This document shows, piece by piece, positions 17,401 to 24,891 of a stretch of DNA of 64,000 nt. The notes beneath the pieces are model-generated. The model was not told the DNA's origin. It did no database searches and was given only the letters and a program-made list of their open reading frames with translations. Position numbers and translations under genes: made by a program. Source of the DNA: CAYQJS01 sp964417895 (GTDB lineage: Bacteria; Chloroflexota; UBA6077; SHYK01); NCBI GenBank assembly GCA_964417895.1, contig CAYQJS010000008.1:1-64000 (forward strand). Reading direction: 5' to 3'. Position 1 is the stretch's first letter; each line of letters opens with the position of its first letter.

Positions 17401-18741
17401 GCATTCGTTGGCCACGTCGTAGCTCTCCGAAGGGCCGATGGCCTGAGAATCCACCCGCTCGGATGCCTGGGGCACCAGCGGCGGGCGCTTGTCGAGCCCT
17501 CGATCGAACGCGGACGGTTCCACGCCAGGCTGCCGGCGCCAGCGGACCGCCCCACCGTGCAGATGGTGCACGTGGAAGACTTCGGATCCGCCATGGATGA
17601 TGCGTTGCTTCGCCGGATCGCCCAGGTAGCTGCGCGCAACGGGCGTGGCCGGGTCGCCGAACGTGTAGGAGCTGTAGGCCATGGACTTGTCGAAGCGCCC
17701 GATCGTCTGCTGCTGGAGCGCGAGCCTATTCATGAACGGCTCGCTGCGGTAGTTGAGCGCTCGGTCGCCGGGCCGGTACGAGTTGGTGAACGGGTCGACC
17801 TGGACCACCAGCCGACCATTCTTGTCGAGGTGCCGATACCGCTCGTTCCCGACCTCGTGGTAGTAGAGGGCAAACTCCCGAAAGTCGCTGCCGGACGGGT
17901 CCTGGATGATGGCGGCCCATCCGCTCCGGAGCGCGCTGCCGCTGATGGGGTCGAGGTAGGTGGAGCCCCTGGGCTCGACGATGACGGCGCCGAACAGCCC
18001 GTGGTTGGTCTGGCTTCGGGCGTCGCCGTGGCTGTGGAAATAGTGGGTCCCCTCGGGCTCGTCGTCAGGCACCCACCACGAATAGGCCACCGCCTCGCCC
18101 GGCCGGACCATGGTGTTCGGGTTGGTGGCGATGGCGGGCGCGCCGGTCGGAGCGATCCGAAGTGCCGATCCGTGGAGGTGGAGGCTGGCTGCCTCATTGC
18201 CCTGGAGGTCGTTCCGCAGGTCGACGCGGAGGCACTCGCCTTGGTTAGCGCGGAGCGTCAGCGGCTGAATCGCGTCGCCCTGGAGCCCGGAGGAGACCGC
18301 AGGCTCTGCCCGGCCGAAGCGCGCCTCTCGGTTCTGGGCCTCCTCATCCCTGACGCGCTGGACGTCTTCCTCTAGCGCGTACATCCGGCCCTGCGGGTCG
18401 TAGTCCAGGTAGCGGTTGAGGGTCATCTCCACGTTGATGGCGGCCACCGCGTAGGCGCGCACCGGTGCCCCCGCCGGGCAGGCCGGACCGGCGGTCACCG
18501 TCTCCTGGCTGAGATCAGCCGCCAGGGCCAGGCCGTCGCCGGCCTCGTGTCCAGATATCCCGCTAGAGAGGCTGGGCCCATCGGCAGGCTCGCCGGCCGG
18601 CGCTGGGGGTTGCCAGCCGTCGTTCTCCAGGCCCTGGAGGACGCCCGCCCATACCAGCGAACCGAGCGAGCTAGCGATCAGCGGGAGGAGGACGTAGAGG
18701 AGCAGGATACGCCGACCCGCCCGAGAACGACGATGATTCAA
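14464..18741 (-). CDS. Giant multicopper oxidase with three cupredoxin units (possible Mn(II)/metal oxidase)
   Basis: The 1425-residue protein has an N-terminal hydrophobic segment (about 9-33), so it is anchored or exported. Unit 1 has a full oxidase copper set: HLH at 188-190, HSH at 236-238, HVHHLH at 390-395, and HCHVAHH with Met473 at 462-473. This would bind one type 1 copper and a trinuclear cluster. Unit 2 (about 640-1060) keeps HIH at 732-734, HDH at 851-853 and HTWHVDGH at 984-991 but has lost the HCH segment. Unit 3 (about 1080-1425) retains only scattered His. The three-unit build recalls ceruloplasmin and the large MnxG-type manganese oxidases. The metal substrate is inferred, not shown. 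A double cupredoxin gene lies 74 nt upstream on the same strand. Confidence 0.85.
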   Translation of the reverse strand: MNHRRSRAGRRILLLYVLLPLIASSLGSLVWAGVLQGLENDGWQPPAPAGEPADGPSLSSGISGHEAGDGLALAADLSQETVTAGPACPAGAPVRAYAVAAINVEMTLNRYLDYDPQGRMYALEEDVQRVRDEEAQNREARFGRAEPAVSSGLQGDAIQPLTLRANQGECLRVDLRNDLQGNEAASLHLHGSALRIAPTGAPAIATNPNTMVRPGEAVAYSWWVPDDEPEGTHYFHSHGDARSQTNHGLFGAVIVEPRGSTYLDPISGSALRSGWAAIIQDPSGSDFREFALYYHEVGNERYRHLDKNGRLVVQVDPFTNSYRPGDRALNYRSEPFMNRLALQQQTIGRFDKSMAYSSYTFGDPATPVARSYLGDPAKQRIIHGGSEVFHVHHLHGGAVRWRRQPGVEPSAFDRGLDKRPPLVPQASERVDSQAIGPSESYDVANECGSGGCQQSAGDFLIHCHVAHHYLSGMWGFWRVYNTRQSGGEAAQDALPPLAELPDRPGQMQPAVTSRDLVGRTADWKGQNFQITRDNLAEWVERQLPPPGVPKGYDAAVLDWRREGDLYVGEPESDQAWPGYRSADPGARRALRFDPITGKLAYPFLSPHLGKRPPFAPNHGPAPYLDPIHTATELPRPGENGPWSLCPTGTRSREFTVHAITLPITLSPRSNVIDPVGQLFVLKEEEDAIRGNNALRTPLAIRANAGEDCVDILFKSELEDTRETGFLSKVNMHIHFVQFDVQASDGVSTGFGYEQSVRPFAVEGEPLSADTPAGAMSARLRSAERFQPGVLVGVGMDQDRTFEIKRVREINGDTIEFDEPLRHSHGVGEIVSSEFVRYRWYPDVQFGTAYFHDHVDALNSWRHGLFGALIAEPPGSSYHHPHTGAEVRSGPIADIHTASVVSADVTGSFREMVMFIQDDNRLTKAGDSTGSSLNLRVEPLAARGGAASRLFSSQAHGDPATPLVEAFPGDPVVIRTLVAGTNDVHTWHVDGHWFRVEPFSLTSPPVSTIHVGISERFDLVVPAAGGPQRRAGDYLYYSGRAFKLREGSWGLLRVHGESATSPRRLPGREGDPRPPPPVCPADAPRREFAIAAIDTPLPMLAASTGSIYVLQGDKPAVQSGERDAEPLVLRLNVGDCLLVHLTNETATDDVSFHVDMLAYDPMDSQGVEAGLNPPQAVAPGERRTYTFYAHPEIGETVALVRDWGNVLENPGRGLYGAIVVGPRGARYTHPATGEDMATRSAWRVDVHPPTGPDYRDFTLFIQDQDPIIGTAVMPYTEQVQGVVGLNYRAEPLARRLAASGDASAAFMSAVHGDPTTPLLEAYAGDAVRIHVLAPFSEQAHVFSVEGHRWPFEPGRPGTNLLDSVQVGGLAAITIAPSDGAGGRDRLAGDYLYGDHREPYRDAGLWGIFRVHPADAVVDALRRLPGQ

Positions 18742-18815
18742 CGTCCAACTCCAGCTTGCACATTCTCGACGCGGTTACGGACCGTCTTCCCGCCGTGGCC
18801 CTGCTGGTCGCGACG

Positions 18816-19982
18816 TCAGCGTGGCTGGACGGTAATCGTTCCCTTCATGCCTAGGTCGGCGTGGAACAGGCAGACGTACTCGAACGTGCCGGGCCGCTCG
18901 AAGGTCAGCGCCCAAGTGAACCCGCCCAGGCTGAACGGGCCGATGTCCCCGGAGTTGAAGTAACGTGCCGGGTCGAAAACGGCCGCGGGCTTCGCCGGGA
19001 GAATCGCCTGGGGGTTCAGGACGAGGAGCGGCGGGCCGTCGGGCAAGGGCCTGGGGATCACGAATGGAGGGAGAGGTGGAGATGGGTTAAAGGTCACGCT
19101 ATGGAAGTACGTGGAGCCCCAGATCACGGTATCACCCGGTCGCACGGTGAGGTCCTTGGGAAGAAAGTCCATGACGTGGTGCCGGATGTCGCCGGAGAAG
19201 AGGTCTGAGTTGCCGGCGCGGACGAACCAGAGCGTCGTGCCGCCCGGCCCTGGCTCGTTGCGCGGCAGCCGACCCTGGGCGCGCGCCTGTTCCAGCAACG
19301 TGAGCAGGGGGGCCATCTCCGTGTTAGCCTGCACGTCGATGGCGGCCTGGTCGGGAACGTCAGCATCGCCCGCAACGACCTGGACCGTGCCCAGCATGCG
19401 ATCGCCGTGGATGAGGCACAGGAACGGATACGTACCCGGGGTGTCGAAGGTCAGCGAAAATCGGTCGTTGGGGGGCTCGCCGGGCGCGTCGGATTGCTTC
19501 GAGAGGATGCCGGAGTTAAAGAATCCGCTGCCGCTGTACCTCTCGACGGGGGCGCCTGGCGCGCGTGTGGGAAAGGCCATCTGGGGGTGCAGCATGACGT
19601 CCGTGGCGCCGCCCCCGGGGACCGGGACGGCAAACCCGGGGATGATCTCCCCCGGCACGCCAAGCGGGAACTGGATGCCCCCGGCCCTTGGGTCGGCGTT
19701 GGTTCCGGCCGTGAACGCCACCGTGTGGATCTCATCTCCTACGAGTCGCCACGTCACGGTGTCACCCTGGCGTACCCGCAGGTTCATCGGGAAGAACGCC
19801 AGAAGCTGGTTGGTGTCCTGGCCGCCGCCCACCAGCGCCGTTATGGTTCGGGGCTCCTGCGCCGCGGAGGCGCTCGCGGCGCCAGTGTCAAACGCGGTCG
19901 TCCCGGCGGCGACCCAGATGAGCAGAACAAGCGAGACGCACGTGCCTGTGCTCAGGGCGAGTACCCGCATGGCCTGTCCCAT
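18816..19982 (-). CDS. Secreted double cupredoxin (plastocyanin-like) protein
   Basis: The 388-residue protein starts at the ATG at 19982, preceded by GGAGGAATTGAC; an earlier in-frame codon is rejected. A signal peptide covers about residues 1-40. Two blue-copper-like domains follow. The first has EIHTVAF and then CLIHGDRM. The second has YFHSVTF and then CLFHADLGM. Each supplies the His, Cys, His and Met expected of a type 1 copper site. It lies just upstream of the giant multicopper oxidase on the same strand and could be its electron-transfer partner. That pairing is an inference from position. Confidence 0.83.
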   Translation of the reverse strand: MGQAMRVLALSTGTCVSLVLLIWVAAGTTAFDTGAASASAAQEPRTITALVGGGQDTNQLLAFFPMNLRVRQGDTVTWRLVGDEIHTVAFTAGTNADPRAGGIQFPLGVPGEIIPGFAVPVPGGGATDVMLHPQMAFPTRAPGAPVERYSGSGFFNSGILSKQSDAPGEPPNDRFSLTFDTPGTYPFLCLIHGDRMLGTVQVVAGDADVPDQAAIDVQANTEMAPLLTLLEQARAQGRLPRNEPGPGGTTLWFVRAGNSDLFSGDIRHHVMDFLPKDLTVRPGDTVIWGSTYFHSVTFNPSPPLPPFVIPRPLPDGPPLLVLNPQAILPAKPAAVFDPARYFNSGDIGPFSLGGFTWALTFERPGTFEYVCLFHADLGMKGTITVQPR

Positions 19983-20173
19983 GTCAATTCCTCCAAGCGT
20001 TTTTTCTTGGCGACGCGCCAGTATGCCCCCGAATCTCACTTCGGCACCAGCCCGGCCGTCTCACACCGCGAGCCATTCTGGCGTCCTACGGCGCTCCCCG
20101 TGCGACGGGAGAGGGATTCGGAGCCTGCGCTACGCCGACGCGCTGCGTGACTGCGCTTTACGAAGCAGCCTAA

Positions 20174-20407
20174 TGGGTCAGTGTCCGTGATGGTCGCCAT
20201 TGTTTGGGCTTCCCCCTCTCCCACCGCGATGAGAGTGAGGAGTGAGGGCAGCCCTGACGTGGTTGGGCCCCCTACGGCGGCGAGGCTCCGCGCTTTCGCC
20301 AGGGGTGCCAAGTAGTCTGCGCCAAACGAGGTGGCCTGCACCCAGCCTCTCCCACTTCGGTGGGAGAGGGCAGTTTGCGAATGGCGCCATTCGTGACATC
20401 TGACCCA
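20174..20407. mobile_element. MITE-like inverted-repeat element, 234 bp
   Basis: The ends begin GGGTCAGTGTCCGTGATGG and, on the other strand, GGGTCAGATGTCACGAATGG, both reaching a GCCATT word. Inside are a palindromic repeat at 20207-20248 and the perfect hairpin CCTCTCCCAC-TTCG-GTGGGAGAGG at 20346-20369. There is no coding capacity. It directly abuts a second element of the same type. Confidence 0.55.
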
Positions 20408-20410
20408 CCA

Positions 20411-20549
20411 GTGGGTCAGTTCCTACGAATGTTGCCATGCCGAAGGTGGTCGGTCGGGTAGGGGCGCGGCACGCCGCGCCCGTGGGCGACGCATGCGTCG
20501 CCCCTACGATCCCAGCATCCAATGGGCATGCACGAGCGAACTGACCCAC
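20411..20549. mobile_element. MITE-like inverted-repeat element, 139 bp
   Basis: Perfect 12-bp inverted ends GTGGGTCAGTTC and GAACTGACCCAC bound a non-coding segment. The interior contains GGCGACGCATGCGTCGCC, shared with the element at 5312-5437. It ends only a few bases beyond the epimerase stop codon and could act as its transcription terminator. Confidence 0.62.
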
Positions 20550-20553
20550 TAGC

Positions 20554-21501
20554 TTAGACGGGGTGGTCTCGGAGCCAGCCGATATAGTCCGCCACCGCCT
20601 GCTCGAGCGTGAACGCGGGCTTGTAACCCACGTCCTCGCGCGCTCTGGTCGTGTCGAGCCACGGGTCCGGCCGAGAGCGCGGGCCCTTGCCGGGCTGTAG
20701 CGCCAGCTCCGCCGTCGGCACCACTGACTTCACCGCGTCCGCCAGCTGCTGGTTCGTCTTCCCCTCCCCGGCCGCGATGTTGTAGATGCGGTGGGCCAGT
20801 CGCTCGGCTGTATGCAGGACGTAGATGCCGGCCGCGCAGTCTTTTACGTAGCAGAAATCGCCGACGTCCTCGGCGAACGGTGCGCCGCCGCGCGCGCCCG
20901 AATAATCCGCCGCCACGCCCTTCGCCGCGGCATGGCAGAAGCGGCTGGGAAGGTTGGCAAGGGTGTGATAGAGGGGGCCGTAGATGCCCGACAAACGCGC
21001 CGAGATCACGTCGAGGCCGGAGCGGTCGGCATAGTGGAGGCCGGTGATCTCCCACGCTTTCTTCCAGGTCTCCGTGGGGTTGCCCGAGGTCATGGGCAAG
21101 GGTGCGTCCTCCTTGAATGGTCCCTCGCGCAACCCCGAGTACACGCCGATGGAGCTGCCCAGGGTCACCCGGCGCACGTCGAACATGCGGGCAGCTTCCA
21201 GCACGTTAATGAGCCCGAGCATGTTCACGCGGAAGTCCTCGCCCGGGGAAAGCGCCCCCAGGGCGGGGGCGACCAGGTCCACGATCCCGGTCACCTTATG
21301 CTTACGGACGATGTCCATCAGCTCGTGCGCGCTGGTCACGTCGAGCCGCTCGACGATGACACGCTTGCCGATCTCATCCTTGATGAAGTCGGGCTCGCGC
21401 CTGGTCTGGAACTGGGTGATGACCACGTTCTCGCCGCCGTCCAGGAACCTCCTGGCCGTGTGGAGACCGATAAAGCCCATGCCGCCGATGATGAGGATCA
21501 T
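20554..21501 (-). CDS. NAD-dependent epimerase/dehydratase (extended SDR)
   Basis: The 315-residue protein starts MILIIGGMGFIGLHTARRFL, the GxxGxxG dinucleotide-binding motif of extended short-chain dehydrogenases. VTLGSSIGVYSG around residue 120 holds the catalytic Ser region. The segment expected to carry YxxxK reads NPTETWKKAWE, so Lys may be present but the Tyr appears to be missing. The chemistry may therefore differ from classical sugar epimerases. It ends SLEQAVADYIGWLRDHP-like, as is typical for the family. It lies 52 nt downstream of a class II aldolase gene on the same strand, probably in one operon. Confidence 0.8.
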   Translation of the reverse strand: MILIIGGMGFIGLHTARRFLDGGENVVITQFQTRREPDFIKDEIGKRVIVERLDVTSAHELMDIVRKHKVTGIVDLVAPALGALSPGEDFRVNMLGLINVLEAARMFDVRRVTLGSSIGVYSGLREGPFKEDAPLPMTSGNPTETWKKAWEITGLHYADRSGLDVISARLSGIYGPLYHTLANLPSRFCHAAAKGVAADYSGARGGAPFAEDVGDFCYVKDCAAGIYVLHTAERLAHRIYNIAAGEGKTNQQLADAVKSVVPTAELALQPGKGPRSRPDPWLDTTRAREDVGYKPAFTLEQAVADYIGWLRDHPV

Positions 21502-21553
21502 TGCTCTTTCTCCATCGCTGCGTTTTCGGGAATCCTGGCTCCTCGCGGAACGA

Positions 21554-22327
21554 CTACAGGTCCCTGGAGACCTTCCAGGCGTAGTATGCCCAGACGCCGC
21601 CTTCGAGGCCCTGCCGTTCCTGGGCGGCCGACTCCTGAAAATGGGGCAGCTGTCGGACCGGCGTGCGGTTCGTCATCTCGTCGATCATCGCGTCGGGGAT
21701 GCGGGCATGGTCGGGACCAGCCGCGCAGTACGCGTACCAGTTCATCTTGGCTTGCTCTTCGAGCTGAAGCATCGTGGTCACTGACTGCTCGAGGCCATCG
21801 CCCACGGTGCTGGCGCCATGCCCCTGGAGGATGATGGCGCGGTTGTTCCCCAGCAGGCGTGCGACCTCCATGCCCTCCTCATCCGACCACACGGTCTTGA
21901 CGTGGGGGTACACGGGCAGAGGCGTTCGCACCAGCTGAATCCCCTCCTGGCACATGGGCACGAGGGTGGCCTGCAACACGCTCATCACGACGACGTAGCG
22001 CGGATGGACGTGCACGACAGATTGCACGTCGGGCCTCGCCTTGTAGATGCACGAGTGCATCTTGACCTCGCGGCACTGGGTCGAGCCCGGCGGGCCGCCG
22101 ATCTTGTAGCCTTCGAGGTTGCATACCACCATGTCTTCGGGCCGCATGGTGGCGAGGGCGTCGATCTCGTAGCCGCGTCCCTTCACGACGAAGGTGTCGG
22201 GTTGCGAGGGGACGCGCCAACTCGCATGGCCGAGGGACGCGAGCGCGCCCGTCGCCAGTCCGAGCTCCGCCAGTACTCGGTTCGCGATGGCCACCTGGTA
22301 CTTCACATCTTCAAGCGTGGTGCTCAT
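21554..22327 (-). CDS. Class II aldolase/adducin family protein
   Basis: The 257-residue protein starts at MSTTLEDVKYQVAIANRVLA (ATG 22327). It has the family's zinc-site elements: HVHPRYVVV, with two His, near residue 95 and LQGHGAST near 155. Family members cleave or decarboxylate small phosphorylated or aromatic acids using the metal. The substrate cannot be assigned. The nearby epimerase suggests a carbohydrate or hydroxy-acid route. A TATAAT -10-like box lies 38-43 nt upstream of the start. The long in-frame upstream extension is rejected because it crosses that promoter. Confidence 0.8.
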   Translation of the reverse strand: MSTTLEDVKYQVAIANRVLAELGLATGALASLGHASWRVPSQPDTFVVKGRGYEIDALATMRPEDMVVCNLEGYKIGGPPGSTQCREVKMHSCIYKARPDVQSVVHVHPRYVVVMSVLQATLVPMCQEGIQLVRTPLPVYPHVKTVWSDEEGMEVARLLGNNRAIILQGHGASTVGDGLEQSVTTMLQLEEQAKMNWYAYCAAGPDHARIPDAMIDEMTNRTPVRQLPHFQESAAQERQGLEGGVWAYYAWKVSRDL

Positions 22328-22344
22328 GCGCCCTCCATTCGTTA

Positions 22345-22374
22345 CGCCCTCCTGGGCCGGCGCGATTATAGGGG
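22345..22374. repeat. 30-nt repeat containing a TATAAT box, copy 1
   Basis: The sequence starting CGCCCTCCTGGGCCGG and ending GATTATAGGGG occurs here, in the leader of the aldolase gene, and again at 23155-23184 beside a truncated methyltransferase gene. On the minus strand it reads CCCCTATAATC, so this copy carries the -10-like box of the aldolase promoter. Confidence 0.7.
22365..22370 (-). promoter_or_regulatory. -10-like TATAAT box of the aldolase/epimerase operon
   Basis: The minus strand reads TATAAT here, 38 nt upstream of the aldolase ATG at 22327. No good -35 element is seen at standard spacing. Confidence 0.4.
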
Positions 22375-22477
22375 GGCTCGCCGGATATCGCTTCCCAAAA
22401 AGCGGCCTTATACTCCACCGGGGCCGCTTCGATTCGTCGGTGCCACCAGAAATCGCGTGCGAAAAGGGGGAATTCTC

Positions 22478-23017
22478 ATGGCGCACCTTGCCGAGCGACT
22501 ACTCCGTCCTGGCGAAACAGGCGCTCTATCGTTCTCTCGGCGAGCACTGCTGAGGGCGGCTGGCTGGTTCGGCGGCGCTTCTGCGCTGCTGGGCGCGGAA
22601 GCCGCGCGGGCCCGCCCCGTGGGCGCGGCGGCGAAGGGCGAAGCGCTGGAAGGCTCCTGGATGCTCGCCTCGCAACGCGACCCTTTGCCGGGCACCAGCG
22701 CCCTCCTCACCTTCGATGCCAGCGGTGGGATGATGCTGAACAGCAGCCTGTTCCCCCTGTATGGGACCGCCCACGGGGCGTGGGTCAAGACTGGGGATCG
22801 TGAATACGACCACTGGTGGGTGCGGCTCATCTTCGACTCGGAGGGCAACCACATCGGGATCAACAAGGCGCGAGCACACGCCCGTGTCGACGAGACCCTC
22901 GACGCCTACGTCGGCGGTGGCGTCGCAAGAGACTTTGACCACGACGGCAACGTCACTGAGACAAGGTTCTTCAGCGTACAGGCGACCAGAATCACGCTCG
23001 AGTCAATCCCGTCGTAG
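22478..23017 (+). CDS. Tat-exported lipocalin-like protein
   Basis: The 179-residue protein starts at ATG 22478 after AAAAGGGGGAATTCTC. The N-terminus has FSRRALLRAAG followed by a short hydrophobic stretch, a twin-arginine (Tat) signal. The mature part begins ALEGSWMLASQRDPLPG and alternates short strands (ALLTFDASGGMML, HGAWVKTGDREYDHWW, LIFDSEGNHIG). This is the pattern of small secreted lipocalin-like beta-barrels common in Actinobacteria and Chloroflexi. Function is unknown. It is divergent from the aldolase gene. Confidence 0.72.
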   Translation: MAHLAERLLRPGETGALSFSRRALLRAAGWFGGASALLGAEAARARPVGAAAKGEALEGSWMLASQRDPLPGTSALLTFDASGGMMLNSSLFPLYGTAHGAWVKTGDREYDHWWVRLIFDSEGNHIGINKARAHARVDETLDAYVGGGVARDFDHDGNVTETRFFSVQATRITLESIPS

Positions 23018-23026
23018 CGCACGTCC

Positions 23027-23154
23027 ATGGCCCGTGACCTGAGCGCATTGCGAGCAGAGTCGCGAGCCATCTGGGACCAGATCGCGCCGTGTTGGGACGT
23101 CTACATGGGCGAGGGCCGAGATTCGAGGAACCGATTCGGCGCGCGGCCATTCGC
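23027..23154 (+). pseudogene. N-terminal stub of a SAM-dependent methyltransferase
   Basis: From ATG 23027 the frame reads MARDLSALRAESRAIWDQIA followed by PCWDVYMGEG. This resembles the beginning of class I methyltransferases of the type '..IWDqnAafWDdyMGEGn'. The similarity stops before the SAM-binding motif, where a second copy of the 30-nt aldolase-leader repeat begins at 23155. The gene seems to have been cut by a deletion or a repeat-mediated rearrangement. Confidence 0.5.
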
Positions 23155-23184
23155 CGCCCTCCTGGGCCGGCGCGATTATAGGGG
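23155..23184. repeat. 30-nt repeat containing a TATAAT box, copy 2
   Basis: This is identical over 30 nt to 22345-22374, with some flanking similarity (CCATTCG upstream in both). It marks the break point of the truncated methyltransferase gene. Confidence 0.7.
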
Positions 23185-23238
23185 CGCACGGTGGTCCACC
23201 GCGCCGCCGAGCACAGCCATCGACCGGGATAGCTGACT

Positions 23239-23268
23239 TTGTCCGGTTGGGGCCGCCTGACGTACACT
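23239..23268 (+). promoter_or_regulatory. Candidate promoter of vapBC
   Basis: TTGTCC and TACACT are separated by 18 nt and lie 32 nt upstream of the antitoxin ATG at 23300. Confidence 0.45.
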
Positions 23269-23299
23269 AGGTCTGTGCATCACAGAATAGGTGAGGGCG

Positions 23300-23539
23300 A
23301 TGACCCAGAACGTGACGTTGGCTCTGCCTGCAGACCTCCTACGAGAAGCAAGGCACCTTGCCGTTGACCAGGGGGTTTCCCTCTCGAAGTTTGTCGCTCT
23401 GATCCTCGCCGCGCGGGTGGAGACTCTTCGTCGCTACGGCCAGGCCAAGGAACAACAGCAGTTCTTGCTGGCGACAGGTCTACCCTTAGGAACCCACGGC
23501 CAAATAACCTGGAAACGTGACGAGGTCCATGAGCGGTGA
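23300..23539 (+). CDS. VapB-type antitoxin (ribbon-helix-helix-like)
   Basis: The 79-residue protein starts MTQNVTLALPADLLREARHL. The strand NVTLALPADLL followed by GVSLSKFVALIL helices fits a short ribbon-helix-helix DNA-binding domain. The C-terminal part with GQAKEQQQFLLATG is the likely toxin-binding tail. The ATG at 23300 follows AGGTGAGGGCG. Its end overlaps the PIN-domain toxin gene by 11 nt, so translation is likely coupled. A promoter-like pair lies just upstream. Confidence 0.75.
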   Translation: MTQNVTLALPADLLREARHLAVDQGVSLSKFVALILAARVETLRRYGQAKEQQQFLLATGLPLGTHGQITWKRDEVHER

Positions 23540-23960
23540 ATTCTGCGACACCAACGTTATCGTCTATGCCTACGATTCGTCGGCGGGCGCGAAGCGAGAG
23601 CAGGCCATGCGTCTGATGAATCGGCTGTGGGAAACAAGCGCCGGTATCCTGAGCGTCCAGGTCCTTCAGGAGCTATTCGTCACGCTTACGAGGAAAGTCG
23701 CTCAGCCCCTGCCGCTGCCCCAGGCCCGGCAGTTAGTCAGTGATCTGGCGACATGGCCTGTGTTCGCCCCCGACTCTGCCGACGTACTGGAAGCGATCGA
23801 CGGAACGGCTCGATGGCAAATTTCCTTCTGGGATGCGATGCTAGTAACCGCGGCCCGCAAAGCCGGTGCTAACCTCATCTGGTCCGAAGACCTGAACGAC
23901 GGGCAGCAATACGATGGGGTAACCGTGCGCAACCCGTTTCGCGCAGCCACGGGGCCGTAA
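23529..23960 (+). CDS. VapC-type PIN-domain ribonuclease toxin
   Basis: The 143-residue protein starts MSGEFCDTNVIVYAYD; a GTG 12 nt earlier is also possible. It carries the PIN acidic residues: Asp in FCDTN, Glu in LQELFVTL, Asp in ISFWDAMLV and Asp in WSEDLNDGQ. PIN toxins of VapBC modules cleave tRNA or rRNA in a Mg-dependent way. The frame is intact and follows its antitoxin directly, so this module looks functional. Confidence 0.87.
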   Translation: MSGEFCDTNVIVYAYDSSAGAKREQAMRLMNRLWETSAGILSVQVLQELFVTLTRKVAQPLPLPQARQLVSDLATWPVFAPDSADVLEAIDGTARWQISFWDAMLVTAARKAGANLIWSEDLNDGQQYDGVTVRNPFRAATGP

Positions 23961-24045
23961 CCCCCTGGCGAGCAGCCTCTCCCTGCTACGCGACGCTCCG
24001 CTACACACGCGCTGGCACCGGAGAAACGTGCACCAAGCGTCTGCA

Positions 24046-24891
24046 TCACCCGAACAGGAGCTCGTCCCAGTCGCATAGGTGCCGATAGCCGATGCGCTGG
24101 TAGATGCGATTCGCGGTCGGGTTGCGCACGTCGGTGTAGAGACAGCAGAACGCGCGGCCGCTATCCAGCATGCCCTGGCTCAGCGCGGCGACGCACGACG
24201 TGGCATAGCCCCGGCTCCGATCCAGCGGCGGCGTGTACACCCAGCTGATACGGATGCCGTGGGGGGTGGGGTTGGCGGCGACGGCCATAGACACGGCGCC
24301 GCCGTCCTCCCAGAGGTAGACTGCGCCGTCGTCGAGAGGCGCCCGGATGGCCAGTCGCCCCTCCTCCACCGTCTGGACCTGGGCCTCAATCGCGAACTCT
24401 CCGCCCCAGTCGGTCACGAGCTCGCGGTCGTCGGCGATGGCGAGCCTCAGAAGCCCGTGGCTGTAGCGCGGATGGGTGACCTCGGTCAGGACATAAAGGC
24501 CCTGGGCCATCCCGGGACGCGGATCTGCACCGGTCAGCCCGGCCCACGCGCGTGCGAACATCGCCACCTGGTCGGCGGGCCCGACAACTCCGGGCAAGGC
24601 GATCTCCTTTTTGTGGAGGTCCCTCGCAATAGCCTCGACCGCGTCAGGATCATGCGACCGAGCGAGGACGACGTTGTGCGGAGGTGTCTGGACCGCGGCC
24701 ATAGCGATGGATCCACCGCGCTCGACCGTGGCCAGGTACGGCTTCCTGGAGACGCGCTCCGGATGGGCGATCAGGTAGCAGCAGATCCCGAGCATGAGGG
24801 CGTTGTCGACTTCCGCCTCGCCCAGCCAGTCGCCCGCCCGCTCCCAGAAATTCCCAGGGGTGGGATGTTGTGTTACGACCAGGTCCGCCAT
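24046..24891 (-). CDS. GNAT family N-acetyltransferase
   Basis: The 281-residue protein starts at MADLVVTQHPTPGNFWERAG (ATG 24891). The C-terminal half carries the GNAT acetyl-CoA site: DRSRGYATSCVAALS (the R-x-x-G-x-A type loop) and NPTANRIYQRIGYRHLCDW, characteristic of the FR47-like branch. The N-terminal half may be a degenerate second GNAT fold. The acceptor is unknown. It stands alone between vapBC and an MFS permease gene. Confidence 0.8.
   Translation of the reverse strand: MADLVVTQHPTPGNFWERAGDWLGEAEVDNALMLGICCYLIAHPERVSRKPYLATVERGGSIAMAAVQTPPHNVVLARSHDPDAVEAIARDLHKKEIALPGVVGPADQVAMFARAWAGLTGADPRPGMAQGLYVLTEVTHPRYSHGLLRLAIADDRELVTDWGGEFAIEAQVQTVEEGRLAIRAPLDDGAVYLWEDGGAVSMAVAANPTPHGIRISWVYTPPLDRSRGYATSCVAALSQGMLDSGRAFCCLYTDVRNPTANRIYQRIGYRHLCDWDELLFG

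Larger units (their letters stand above)
19983..20553. other. Gene-free interval with two inverted-repeat elements
   Basis: About 570 nt separate the cupredoxin gene and the epimerase gene, both on the minus strand. Most of it is occupied by two adjacent MITE-like elements (20174-20407 and 20411-20549). I see no coding region. The part nearest 19983 should hold the promoter of the cupredoxin gene. Confidence 0.7.

Noticed and set aside
20230..20260. Possible CRISPR-like repeats in the 20.2 kb interval
   Set aside because: The repeats are inverted and not regularly spaced; they belong to MITE-like elements.
21818..22477. Extended N-terminus for the Tat-exported protein
   Set aside because: The upstream part is antisense to the aldolase gene. 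The Tat signal begins exactly at the ATG at 22478.
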